Assembly (NCBI RefSeq): GCF_000426725.1
Contig: NZ_AUFX01000009.1
Coordinates: 62,001 to 126,000, forward strand
Origin: Sporocytophaga myxococcoides DSM 11118
GTDB lineage: Bacteria; Bacteroidota; Bacteroidia; Cytophagales; Cytophagaceae
Length of the DNA stretch: 64,000 nt
Reading direction: 5' to 3'
The notes under the pieces were generated by a model. That model did no database searches. It was not told the origin of the DNA and saw only the letters and a program-made list of their open reading frames with translations. This document shows positions 38,765-48,241 of this stretch, one piece after another (within the stretch, counting starts at the first letter, position 1; each line of letters opens with the position of its first letter). A program made the position numbers and the translations under genes.

Positions 38765-40258
38765 CTACTTATCCCACCATAATTGTGGTACCTGATGATT
38801 AGAAGTTTTTGTTGGAATGTTAGAATTTAATACTTCTTCATTTTGAGGATATGGTAGTCTTCTAGGAATGCCTCCTCCTGGATTAGAAGCATGATCTCCA
38901 TCAGAAAGCAGACTCAGCTGAGGATAACCTGTTCTTCTATAATCTACCCATGACTCAGGCTGAGAATATAAAGAAATATACTTTTGAGTAATAATTGTTT
39001 TGAGGTCTTTATCATAGTCCCCTGTAAGTACAGCCTTAGCATTGATATAAGCAGTTCTTTTTACCTCAGTTGCATTTGTATCAGCAGGATCTGAAACAAT
39101 TTTATTAAATGAAGCACGTACGGCATCTTGCAAAGCAAGCTGCGCTCCTCCATCTGAAAGTATAAGCCTGGCCTCTGCCTCTATCAGTTTATTTTCTATG
39201 AATGATGTAAAAATAACCTGAGAAGTTCTTGAGGCTACGAAAGATCCTGGAGTTGAAAAAGCGATAACTCCTTGTGTAGGTAAACCTACATATTTCCCAC
39301 CTGCAGGGTTTATTAAATAGGATCTTCTAGGATCAATCAGTGATACTGTTTTGTTCCCAGGATCAGTTGCTTCATTTCCATTCAGAAGGTTTACAATTGC
39401 TTTTCCGGCTACTATCCAATTTGGCCTGTATGAACCATATTGAAAAATAGGATTTGAAGTTGTTGGAGCAGTAGTATAAGTCACAGCCAAATCTCCTGCA
39501 TTAGAACTAATACCTTTTGATGCATATGCTAAAGCTTTAGTTGCAGCATCCGTTTTATCAATCTTGGATAAATGAAGTGCATATCTAGCTTTTAAGGTCC
39601 ATGCTGCTGCTATCCATTTACTCACATCTCCTTTAAAAATAACATCATCGGAAGATGGCACTATTCCTCCCAGATTAGCAGTTTTTGGTTTACTAAGTTC
39701 CTGAATAGCGGAATCAAGCTGAATCTGTATATTTGTATAAATATCCTGTTGCCTGTCATACTTTGGCAATGGAGAAGTATTGATCGTCAAGGCATCTGAA
39801 TAAGGAATATCTCCGAACACATCTGTAGCCGTGCCTATTCCTACAACAAACAATATCCTGGAGATACCAGAATAATAAGGTAACCCTGAAGCTTTAGACT
39901 TATTAATAATAATCTTCAGGTTATATAAAGTGCCAGGATATAAAGCAGACCAATAATCATTGAAATAAGAGTTGGCTACTGTATAGTTTTGAACTGTCGA
40001 TGCAAAGTCTATATTCCCTGCAAAGTGTTGATCATAAATACTCACATATGGCCCAAGCTGAGAGGCTTGTGCAAAGGATAATGATAACTGTGCTCCTGGT
40101 AATAGGGTATTCACAGACGCATCAGATGGCACATTAGGATTAATATTAGTTTCTTTAAGGTTGCATGAAAAAACCAGTACAGATGCTGCTATTCCCAATA
40201 CAACCGACTTGACAGGCTTTATAATCCTTAAAATATTTTTAGTTTTTATAGTTTCCAT
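38765..40258 (-). CDS. SusD/RagB-like nutrient-binding outer-membrane lipoprotein
   Basis: From ATG 40258 the product has 497 residues. A signal with lipobox VFSC precedes NLKETNINPNVPSDAS, a typical SusD-like opening. The TPR-like helical region has DVFGDIPYSDAL and YDRQQDIYTNIQIQLDSAI, and the C-terminal half ends with ESWVDYRRTGYPQL and GGIPRRLPYPQNE, hallmarks of this family. It forms the lid of the SusC channel that captures the substrate at the surface. The 9 codons upstream (MRQSKNNKL) are unlikely to be translated. Confidence 0.93.
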   Translation of the reverse strand: METIKTKNILRIIKPVKSVVLGIAASVLVFSCNLKETNINPNVPSDASVNTLLPGAQLSLSFAQASQLGPYVSIYDQHFAGNIDFASTVQNYTVANSYFNDYWSALYPGTLYNLKIIINKSKASGLPYYSGISRILFVVGIGTATDVFGDIPYSDALTINTSPLPKYDRQQDIYTNIQIQLDSAIQELSKPKTANLGGIVPSSDDVIFKGDVSKWIAAAWTLKARYALHLSKIDKTDAATKALAYASKGISSNAGDLAVTYTTAPTTSNPIFQYGSYRPNWIVAGKAIVNLLNGNEATDPGNKTVSLIDPRRSYLINPAGGKYVGLPTQGVIAFSTPGSFVASRTSQVIFTSFIENKLIEAEARLILSDGGAQLALQDAVRASFNKIVSDPADTNATEVKRTAYINAKAVLTGDYDKDLKTIITQKYISLYSQPESWVDYRRTGYPQLSLLSDGDHASNPGGGIPRRLPYPQNEEVLNSNIPTKTSNHQVPQLWWDK

Positions 40259-40338
40259 TAACTTATTATTTTTTGATTGTCTCAATTGCCGGAAGTCCCG
40301 GTATTACTCTTCACTAATCAGTAATCACAATTAAATGA

Positions 40339-43300
40339 TTAGAATACAATATTGACTGCAGCCCCATAACTATGCGTATTTGGAGGCGTCCAGAAATCCA
40401 CTCCCGGGTTTGAACCAACCTGACCAGCTCTAACCATCATATCAGGATCTGAACCGGAATAATTTGTTTTTAAAAGGAAGTTTCTAGCTGAAAGCGATAA
40501 AGTAGCACCACTTATACCAAATCTTTTCAATGCTGTTGCAGGTAATCTGTAGCTAAGGCTTACATCTCTCAGTTTAATAAAATATAAATCCTTTTCAACG
40601 AACAGACTATTTGTCTGAAGTGTAGTTGAATAAAGCGCTTGAGTCTTCACTATCTCTATATCATTTGCAGATCCGTCGCTTGCCTTAACGCCTTCAAATA
40701 CCATTTTCTCTCCCCTTGATTCAGTTGAAGCATCAGTTCCGTTAAGCACCATTTGAGATCTTGCAAAATTTAAAATATCAAAACCTACACGGGTATCAAG
40801 AAGGAATGAAAGAGAGAATGCTTTATAAGATATACTGTTTCTTAAGCTCGCATTAAACTTTGGGTTCGGATTTCCTATAGCTGTTTGAGAACCACTGACG
40901 AAAGGCTTTCCATAATTGGTACTTTCAGGATTATCATCAATGATTATCTTTCCATCTGCGTTTCTGACAAAGTCAGTTCCGTATATAATTCCGAAAGGCT
41001 GTCCTGCAACTGAAGCGTTGTTCAGACCATTTGAAATTTGTTCTACACCTGGAGCAAGCTTAACAACCTTACTCACATTTTTATAGTAGATAAAATTTAC
41101 ATCCCATGCAAAATCCTTGGTCTCCACTGGAGTTGCATCAAGGGACAATTCAATCCCTTTGTTCGTTACTACTCCAATGTTTCTTACTACTGCTGTGGCT
41201 CCACTTGAAAAAGGAACTGTTGCCGGAATGATCTGATCTTTGCTTTTGTTAGAGTAATAGGTTGCATCTATACCGGCTCTGCCTTTAAAGAATCTTAGTT
41301 CACCACCAATCTCGAAAGACTGAATTTTCTCAGGTCTTAAATTCTGATTGCCTTGAATAAGAGCACTGGACAAAGTTGTTGTTCCATTAAATGGTCCCTG
41401 ATAAGTAGATTGCAGGAAGTTATTAGCCAGTGTTGTATTATTGTAATAAGTCTGAAGAGAGTATGGATCAGTGTCATTACCCACGACTGCATAAGTAGTT
41501 CTTAGCTTTCCAAAGGTGAAATAATCATTCTTGAGTTTAAGAGCATCTGTAAAGATAAAAGATGAACCAATTGAAGGATAGAAAAAGGAATTTTTACCTG
41601 CAGGCAACGATGAAGACCACTCATTTCTTCCTGTAAAATTAAGATATAGCCAACGCTTATATCCTATAACAGCATTACCATAAAGAGCTACCAGCTTCTT
41701 TCTCAGCGTTACTTCATTTGATGATATAATAGAAGCATTAGACAACATATATTGGTCAGGAACAATCAAACCATCACCTCTTGATGTCAATTGATACCTC
41801 TCTGAATTGTAATAATTCTGACCAAGGTTTACTGTAAGCTTCAAATCCTCATTCAGATTTCTTTCAGCAGAAAGTAATAAGTCATGATTGTAGTTTTTCT
41901 GAGCAAAATTGATAACGTTTACCAGCCCTTGACCCACTCCTGCGCTACCATTGGCAAATCCTGAGTTTCTATAATCTCTATAATAATCAATACCAGGTCT
42001 GAAGGTAGCTTTTAACCATGGTAAAAAGTTATAATCAAGCTGCGTATAAGCAATGAATCTGTTTACCTCGTCTTTTTGAGGATTTCTTTTAAGTGTCCAG
42101 TAAGGATTATCCCAGCCATTGCCCTGTGCAAAAGATCTGGAAGCACCCCATGGCTTTGCTGCAGTTGGAGCAAGCTGATATGCATCCTGATGTTCCCATG
42201 GTTTATCATATCCATTGGTTATATCAAAGGTTACAGGAGTATTGGCAAGGCCTCTCAGATAAGACGTAGGATATCCTCCACCCAGAGCTCTGTTACTAGA
42301 ACCATCGTTAGCATAAGTAAGCCCAAGGGCTACCTTAAATTTTTCGGTAAAATCATAATCTCCATTGAACTTGGCTGAAGTTCTTTGAAAGTCAGTGGTC
42401 GGTATAATACCTGTTTGATACAGCCTTCCTAAAGATGCATAGTATGAACCATGCTCTGACCTGCCAGCAATGTTAACATTGTAATCCTGAGTAATTCCTT
42501 TAACAAAAAAATTCTTTTCATTATCATATCTGTTTACTGCCACGCCGTTTGAGTATGGAGAGCTTTTTCCTACAATAATTCCATTCTTATCATAGTCATA
42601 GGTTTGACCGGGCGTAGAAGCTAAAGCATAAGTAAGAGTATCCAGCAATGCTCCCCAGCTGTTTTGATTCGCCAGACTATATTGCCCTGCAGATCCCTGA
42701 GAATATTTTGTTTGACGAGGCTGAATGCGTCTATTGATTTCATCTATGGTAATGGAAGAACTTACACTTACCTGAAGTTTTTTATCTGTAAGGTTTCTGC
42801 CTTTTTTCGTATTAATAATTATTGCTCCATTTGCAGCTCTTATACCATAAAGCGCAGCTGCTGCAGGACCTTTAAGTACTGTGATATTTTCAATATCATT
42901 AGGATTAACGTCAATTGCTCTGTTTGAAGGTTGAGAAAGAGAATAACTATTCGTAATATTCCCGGCAAGGTCTCCAACGCTATTATCAATAGGAACTCCA
43001 TCAAGTATATATAAAGGGTTGTTGTTCCCAAGAAGAGAGGCACTTCCCCTGATACGAATCTGTGAGGCACCACCAGGAGACCCACCACTATTGGTCACTT
43101 GAACGCCAGCAATCTTTCCGCTCAAAGCTGTGGTTACGTTAGGTTCTCCTGACTTTAAAATTTTGTCTCCTTTTATCTCTGTAATGGTATTGGTTATTGA
43201 CTTACGTTCACTCTCAATACCGACAGCGGTTACTACGACTTCAGATAACTGCTGTCTGGATTTTAAATTAAAATTTAATTCTGCCTCTTCTTCATAAACT

Positions 43301-43578
43301 TCAACTTCTTTCTGAGCATATCCTGCATACTGAATCACAACAGTAAAAGGCAGTGGGGTATTCGTCTTTAATTCATATTCTCCGTTTTCATTTGTTGCTG
43401 TTCCTTCTTTTGTTCCCTTTATCTGAATGATCACCCCAATTAATGCTTCTTTAGTTGTTTCATCACTAATCCGTCCCTTCAGGACAGACTGAGCGAAGAC
43501 AACAGAATGCATGGTTAACAGTGTAATCGTAGCTAATAATACTCTTATACTTTTTTGATCTGTAAATAATCTTCTCAT
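40339..43578 (-). CDS. SusC/RagA-family TonB-linked outer-membrane protein
   Basis: The product has 1079 residues. It has a signal peptide (to about residue 29), a carboxypeptidase-regulatory-like beta-sandwich (LKGRISDETTKEALIGV), a plug domain (VSGGSPGGASQIRIRG, LYILDGVPIDNS) and a 22-stranded barrel ending AAVNIVF. It is the TonB-dependent importer partner of the adjacent SusD. There is no glycosidase in the unit; sulfatases follow instead. The gene starts at ATG 43578 after a leader of about 113 nt. Confidence 0.95.
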   Translation of the reverse strand: MRRLFTDQKSIRVLLATITLLTMHSVVFAQSVLKGRISDETTKEALIGVIIQIKGTKEGTATNENGEYELKTNTPLPFTVVIQYAGYAQKEVEVYEEEAELNFNLKSRQQLSEVVVTAVGIESERKSITNTITEIKGDKILKSGEPNVTTALSGKIAGVQVTNSGGSPGGASQIRIRGSASLLGNNNPLYILDGVPIDNSVGDLAGNITNSYSLSQPSNRAIDVNPNDIENITVLKGPAAAALYGIRAANGAIIINTKKGRNLTDKKLQVSVSSSITIDEINRRIQPRQTKYSQGSAGQYSLANQNSWGALLDTLTYALASTPGQTYDYDKNGIIVGKSSPYSNGVAVNRYDNEKNFFVKGITQDYNVNIAGRSEHGSYYASLGRLYQTGIIPTTDFQRTSAKFNGDYDFTEKFKVALGLTYANDGSSNRALGGGYPTSYLRGLANTPVTFDITNGYDKPWEHQDAYQLAPTAAKPWGASRSFAQGNGWDNPYWTLKRNPQKDEVNRFIAYTQLDYNFLPWLKATFRPGIDYYRDYRNSGFANGSAGVGQGLVNVINFAQKNYNHDLLLSAERNLNEDLKLTVNLGQNYYNSERYQLTSRGDGLIVPDQYMLSNASIISSNEVTLRKKLVALYGNAVIGYKRWLYLNFTGRNEWSSSLPAGKNSFFYPSIGSSFIFTDALKLKNDYFTFGKLRTTYAVVGNDTDPYSLQTYYNNTTLANNFLQSTYQGPFNGTTTLSSALIQGNQNLRPEKIQSFEIGGELRFFKGRAGIDATYYSNKSKDQIIPATVPFSSGATAVVRNIGVVTNKGIELSLDATPVETKDFAWDVNFIYYKNVSKVVKLAPGVEQISNGLNNASVAGQPFGIIYGTDFVRNADGKIIIDDNPESTNYGKPFVSGSQTAIGNPNPKFNASLRNSISYKAFSLSFLLDTRVGFDILNFARSQMVLNGTDASTESRGEKMVFEGVKASDGSANDIEIVKTQALYSTTLQTNSLFVEKDLYFIKLRDVSLSYRLPATALKRFGISGATLSLSARNFLLKTNYSGSDPDMMVRAGQVGSNPGVDFWTPPNTHSYGAAVNIVF

Positions 43579-43610
43579 ATCGTTTTATAAAATTCCATCA
43601 ATAATTATAG

Positions 43611-43627
43611 CATGAGTCAGACGCATG
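43611..43627. promoter_or_regulatory. Near-perfect 17-bp palindrome in the susC leader
   Basis: CATGAGTCAGACGCATG reads as CATG-n-GTC-n-GAC-n-CATG, an inverted repeat with one mismatched pair, 33 bp before the susC start. It may be an operator for a dimeric regulator. It also overlaps an RNA hairpin (GGCGCA/TGCGTC) in the leader. Confidence 0.4.
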
Positions 43628-43698
43628 GATAAAGCTGCGCCATTTCGCAATATTCTTGCGTTTTAAAGAGACACAATAAAGTCTACTAGTTTGATAGG

Positions 43699-43730
43699 CA
43701 AATCTAAATCAACTTTACAGTTATTTACAA
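43699..43730 (-). promoter_or_regulatory. Bacteroidota-type promoter of susC
   Basis: On the minus strand TTG (43730-43728), 21 nt, then TAGATTTG (43706-43699), a perfect TAnnTTTG. Transcription should begin near 43692, giving a leader of about 113 nt with hairpins CGCAAgaataTTGCG and GGCGCA/TGCGTC. Confidence 0.55.
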
Positions 43731-44174
43731 TTCAGTCAGTTGCAATAAATGACACGTTACCTATAGAAAATCTAATTGAGGGGAAAGAAAAATAGTAATT
43801 CAACAAAAGTGATATTTGAAAATCTTCAATTATACCAAGGACAACAAAGGTTAATTGAATTTACGAATCAACATTTATAGATATTGTAAAAAACATGAAT
43901 TCGATTGGTTAAACTACCACCAAAATAAACTCATTATTAAAAACTTACCTATCAAAAAATGTAATTATTAAAAATAACTATACTATTATTCATTTAAGCA
44001 GTAATTAATGTTATTACATCATTTCACTATAAACAGGCATCATCTTCGTTTCATTTTTTGCATAAAAAGATATTTCTAAAGCAAGATTCATTCATTTATG
44101 AATGGAAAAAGTATTCGCACAATTAAAGGAAACATTAAAAGAAAATAACTTTATGAAAATATATCTCTGATTTA
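43731..44174. other. Gene-free stretch upstream of susC
   Basis: AT-rich sequence with no convincing ORF; the longest is a 16-codon ATG frame at about 44098. I see no repeats or regulatory motif here beyond the promoters at either end. Confidence 0.5.
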
Positions 44175-44204
44175 TTGCAGGTTTAAAAAACTTATATAAC
44201 TTTG
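44175..44204 (+). promoter_or_regulatory. Bacteroidota-type promoter of a candidate small RNA
   Basis: TTG (44175-44177), 19 nt, then TAACTTTG (44197-44204), a perfect match to TTG-N19-TAnnTTTG. No ORF follows before the terminator at 44253. Confidence 0.6.
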
Positions 44205-44210
44205 CCATTC

Positions 44211-44281
44211 ACCATAGCTGGTTGAACATAAAAACACCCCCAACGTTTTTTGACCTTCTCAGACGGAGAAGGTTTTTTTTT
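44211..44281 (+). ncRNA. Candidate small RNA of about 70 nt
   Basis: The sequence between a perfect promoter and a strong terminator has no ORF of any use. The predicted transcript starts near 44211 and ends in the T-run at 44281. Its 5' part contains ACACCCCCAACG, a single-stranded C-rich run that could pair with G-rich target sites, and the 3' part is the terminator hairpin. It is not 6S RNA, tmRNA or SRP RNA by length or sequence. It lies between divergently-facing susC and the convergent-facing GH5 gene. Confidence 0.5.
44253..44281 (+). terminator. Rho-independent terminator of the candidate small RNA
   Basis: Perfect 8-bp stem ACCTTCTC / GAGAAGGT with a 5-nt loop, followed by nine T. 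It is oriented for the plus strand, where no upstream gene exists. Confidence 0.85.
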
Positions 44282-44532
44282 GAATATACATATCACCATC
44301 CTGAGTTTATATAATAAGCTTAATTTCTTTCCTCATCTATTTATATTATATAATATTTCATATTGCTACCATCCTTCTTATAATTGCTTTAATTAAGCCA
44401 TTAGCTTTACCCAACTTAAATACATCTATACGCAATCTATTTTAACTACTCTTCCTAAAACATTCTAATCAGAATAGTACTTACAGTAATTTCATTTAAA
44501 GTATTGAGCAATTCTTAGTTCGTATAAATGCA

Positions 44533-44566
44533 AAAAAAAGACCCGCCTTTCGGCAGGTCTTTTTTT
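44533..44566 (-). terminator. Terminator of the GH5 gene
   Basis: Inverted repeat AAAAAAGACCcGCC ... GGCAGGTCTTTTTT with a TTTC loop and T-run on the minus strand, 20 bp after the GH5 stop. Confidence 0.85.
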
Positions 44567-44585
44567 ATATGAAGTTTACTACTTA

Positions 44586-47500
44586 TTACTGTTTTACAAC
44601 AGACTTGATAAGGTTTCCAGACTCTGACTGGATATGTACAAAATACATTCCTTTGTTCAGATTAGACATTCCTACGTTCAAGGTATTTTCATTAGCAGCT
44701 TCGAATACAACTCTTCCAAGCATATCAACAAGCTTCACTGATTTGTTACCGTCAACTTTAGTCATATCAATCACCAGGTTGTCAGTTGCAGGATTTGGAT
44801 AGATCTCAACCATGCCGTTCAATGCTTTGCTAATAGAAGTGATAGCAACTACTTTAACATTAACATCAGAAGTTACAGCAGTACAAGGAGTATTTCCGGC
44901 AACTGTATATCTGAATGTATAATCTCCTTTTATTGTAAGACCACTTGCAGTTACAGAAGCAGAGTTTGCGGAAGGGCTATAAGAAACATTTACTCCTGAA
45001 GGACCATTAAGAAGACTCCATGTTCCGGTAGCGGAACCTGTAGCTGAAAGATCAACTGTAGGTCCTTCAACAGCGGTCTGAGCTGATCCTGCATTTGCCG
45101 TTGATGGAGCAACGATAGTAACATTTATAGGAGTACGAGCACTTTCGCAACCCGGGTTAGTAGTAGAAACCTGGCTTACATAGTATGGTTTCACACCTAC
45201 TGTTGCAGTTGAAGGAACTGGAGCAACATCAGATGCTGTTCCACCTGTTGCATCTGTATACCATTGTAATTTATTTCCTGAAGCAGCTGCGCTAGCAGTA
45301 AGTGCAACAGCCTGAGCTCCCTGGCAATAAGAAACATTCTGAGCAGTTACTGCACCAGGAGTTGTACAAGTATTTTCAACTGTAACAACTACTTCAGATG
45401 TAGCTGCTGTACAAGAACCAGAACCAGCTACAGTATATCTGAAGGTATATTCTCCGACAGTAGTCAACATTGATGTTGTTACAGTAGCACTAGCAGCAGA
45501 AGGGCTGAAAGTTACAGTAGCACCAGTTGGGCCAGTTACAAGGCTCCAGGTACCAACAGCAGTTCCAGTTCCTGTCAATGATGTAGTTGTTCCTAATGCA
45601 ACAGTTTTATCTGCACCAGCATTTGAAGCAGTAGCTTCATTTACTGTAACAGTAATAGCTTTACGAGGACCTTCACAAACATCAGTGCTTGGAGAAGCCT
45701 GGCTTACATAAAATTTATAAACACCTGCAGAAGCAGTAGAAGGAATTGGAGCATCTTCAGATGCTATTCCGCCTGTCTCAGAGGTATACCATTTCAATAC
45801 TAATCCAGCATTTCCAGTAGCAGTTAATGCAGCAGGAGTAGCATTCTGGCAATAAGTCTTATCAGAACCTGTTGGAGCAATTGGAGTAGTACAGATGTCT
45901 TTTCCAAGAGTCGGATCACCTAATTTTAGACCTTTAAAAATAATTGTCTGATCAGTGAAAGCTTTAGGAGCATATGTAGGAGCACCAACATCTGCACTAT
46001 TAACAGGAATTATAACAACCTCTGCAACTTTGGTAAAGTCAAAATCAGTATTATTTGTGTTTATATCTGCAGGGAATGTTGGTGAATTTGGATTTTTGAT
46101 GGATAACGCCTGACTAAAATCAAAAGTAAATAATTTTGAATCTCCAGGGGCCAAAGCTACAAAATCCGGAGTTACGTGGTTTTTGCTGAAACCGATTTCG
46201 TATTTGTACCAGTTTGAAGTTAACGTTTCATTCAAAAACTTTTTATTGATCGCTAATACAGTTCCATCAGCATCTTTCATTTGGAATTTCAAGTCAAATG
46301 AATTTGTATTCGTTGCAGGAGATTGAACTGTCACGCTTAATACAGCATTTTTAGACAAGTCCAATGTATATTTCTTTTTAACTCCGCCTTCGCAATACTC
46401 TCCAAAGTTAAAACCAATAACGTTGTATGAATTTGCTGCCTGAGAAAGTAAGTAACTCAAAGTACCATCTCCTGCCCTTGTTGCTTCAGCTTTGAATGGA
46501 GTAGAAGCAACTCTTTCTTCAAACCAGTATACTCCAGCAGCTGCTGCAGGAGAAGCTACAGAAACAGAAGCGCAGCTGGAAGCATTGATACCACCTGTCA
46601 TTTCTGAAAACTGCGTTTTCGCCTCAAACTGGTCTGTGATACCAGTGGTAGCTACGTTAGAGTTACCTACTATACTTATTACATATGCCGGAGAAGCTCC
46701 AATTTCATTTCCTGCAGCATCAAAAGATTTTGCTGTGATGGTATGTCCACCAGCAGAAAGGGTTGTAGTTGTATAGCTATATGGGGAAGTAGTAGAAGTA
46801 CCCAGAGCAGTTGTTCCATCATAAAATACAACTTTAGCTATTGTACCGTTAATTACCGTAGTAGCAGCAGTAATTGTAACCGATTCCCCCTGATTATATT
46901 GAGTCTTTCCTCCTGAGAAAGAAAGCGATACAGAACCTGTTACTGGATTTGAATTACATTTACCTACTAAATAAGCTTTTACAAGTGCTCCAGACTGAGT
47001 CAGCTGATTACTTGCCCAACTAGACGCACTTTGTGTTCCAGGAGTTAAAGCTGCTGATGTTTCTGATTTATTTCCGATAGACCAGTTACAGGAGCTAAGC
47101 TTATTTGTTTCCAGGTAATTCCACCATACTTGAGATTCAGCAGCATCAAAATTACCATTTCCTGATGCGTGACAGGTTCCATACTCGGTAACAAACAAAG
47201 CCACTCCTTTACTTAAAGCCTGAGTAGCTTTTTGTCTCAACCAATCTCTATGTGTATATGAATAATAGTGAAGAGTATAAGCAATGTTGGTACCAGTTAC
47301 CTGATCATTTGCTGCGATATCAACATCCTGAGAATAGTTTCCTGTTCCGCAGATAATGATGTTGTCATCAATAGCTCTGATCGCACTGATCACTGCGTTA
47401 TGATAAGGTTTGATTGTTCCTGACCATGATTGAGCAATTGGCTCATTGTATGGTTCATACAATACGTTCGGGTAATTTTTATACTTGTTGGCAACTTCGG

Positions 47501-47945
47501 TAAAAAAAGCAATTGCCTGGCTCTGATAATTTTCTGCTTTGTGAGTATGAAAATCTACAACAACATAAAGACCATATTTGATACAAGCGTCAATTACAGC
47601 ATATATCTTTGCCTTTTCTCCGTTCGGATTACCGATATAGTTATCGTTTCCAGTTTCAACAGACATTGCAGCTCTAACTACATCGACACACCAATTATCT
47701 CTTAAGTTTTTAACTGTTGTTTCGTTATAGAATCCAGAACCTTCCGGATAACCGCTCCAGAATAGCGACATACCACGAAGTACTACCGGGTTACCATTAC
47801 TATCGGAAACCTTTCCATTAAAAATTTTAAGTTGTTTATACTTATCTACCGGAGACCCCGCTGGAGCCTGGGCATTTGCAACAAGGATGCTGCAAAAAAA
47901 CATAGCAAAGGCTATGAGCTTTGTTTTGTACATGTTTATATTCAT
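44586..47945 (-). CDS. Multidomain GH5 endoglucanase with T9SS sorting domain
   Basis: The product has 1119 residues. Signal peptide (to about residue 26); GH5 catalytic domain about 35-330 with acid/base Glu168 in YEPYNEP and nucleophile Glu254 in FVTEYGT; bacterial Ig-like domain about 335-425; an unassigned beta-rich domain about 430-680; then two copies of a CHU_C-associated Ig-like module (YCQ ... WYT ... YYVSQ, about 685-770 and 870-955) each followed by a second repeat module (GTWSL ... YTFRYTVAG); and a T9SS sorting domain (about 1040-1119, VEIYPNPATDNLVID). It should be a secreted cellulase or beta-glucan hydrolase. It is monocistronic. Confidence 0.93.
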   Translation of the reverse strand: MNINMYKTKLIAFAMFFCSILVANAQAPAGSPVDKYKQLKIFNGKVSDSNGNPVVLRGMSLFWSGYPEGSGFYNETTVKNLRDNWCVDVVRAAMSVETGNDNYIGNPNGEKAKIYAVIDACIKYGLYVVVDFHTHKAENYQSQAIAFFTEVANKYKNYPNVLYEPYNEPIAQSWSGTIKPYHNAVISAIRAIDDNIIICGTGNYSQDVDIAANDQVTGTNIAYTLHYYSYTHRDWLRQKATQALSKGVALFVTEYGTCHASGNGNFDAAESQVWWNYLETNKLSSCNWSIGNKSETSAALTPGTQSASSWASNQLTQSGALVKAYLVGKCNSNPVTGSVSLSFSGGKTQYNQGESVTITAATTVINGTIAKVVFYDGTTALGTSTTSPYSYTTTTLSAGGHTITAKSFDAAGNEIGASPAYVISIVGNSNVATTGITDQFEAKTQFSEMTGGINASSCASVSVASPAAAAGVYWFEERVASTPFKAEATRAGDGTLSYLLSQAANSYNVIGFNFGEYCEGGVKKKYTLDLSKNAVLSVTVQSPATNTNSFDLKFQMKDADGTVLAINKKFLNETLTSNWYKYEIGFSKNHVTPDFVALAPGDSKLFTFDFSQALSIKNPNSPTFPADINTNNTDFDFTKVAEVVIIPVNSADVGAPTYAPKAFTDQTIIFKGLKLGDPTLGKDICTTPIAPTGSDKTYCQNATPAALTATGNAGLVLKWYTSETGGIASEDAPIPSTASAGVYKFYVSQASPSTDVCEGPRKAITVTVNEATASNAGADKTVALGTTTSLTGTGTAVGTWSLVTGPTGATVTFSPSAASATVTTSMLTTVGEYTFRYTVAGSGSCTAATSEVVVTVENTCTTPGAVTAQNVSYCQGAQAVALTASAAASGNKLQWYTDATGGTASDVAPVPSTATVGVKPYYVSQVSTTNPGCESARTPINVTIVAPSTANAGSAQTAVEGPTVDLSATGSATGTWSLLNGPSGVNVSYSPSANSASVTASGLTIKGDYTFRYTVAGNTPCTAVTSDVNVKVVAITSISKALNGMVEIYPNPATDNLVIDMTKVDGNKSVKLVDMLGRVVFEAANENTLNVGMSNLNKGMYFVHIQSESGNLIKSVVKQ

Positions 47946-48131
47946 AAGATCTAATTTTCGAATTTACGAATGTAAGGATTTGATGAATTAATTCAAAAAA
48001 TAATCATTAAAGTGCAATCCTTAACTATAAATGAAAGAAATTGTTTAGAGATCTTAATTTTTAAACTTCAGACAACCAAAAATTTGTATACAACTACAAA
48101 ACAAGCAATTAGCCCATAAAATCAAATTACC

Positions 48132-48159
48132 CAAACTTACATTCCGACAGTTTAAACAA
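48132..48159 (-). promoter_or_regulatory. Possible promoter of the GH5 gene
   Basis: On the minus strand TTG (48159-48157), 17 nt, then TAAGTTTG (48139-48132), matching TAnnTTTG. The implied leader is about 180 nt. The 47946-48517 gap otherwise has no credible ORF. Confidence 0.4.
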
Positions 48160-48241
48160 AAAGTAAATTCTTTAAAAAATTCAATTAAAAATCCAGATTT
48201 AAATATTTTCAACTTTATAGTTTTATTTCAATTAAACATCA

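Noticed and set aside
44098-44148. 16-codon ATG frame upstream of the candidate small RNA
   Set aside because: Too short, no promoter or ribosome site, and no sign of selection.
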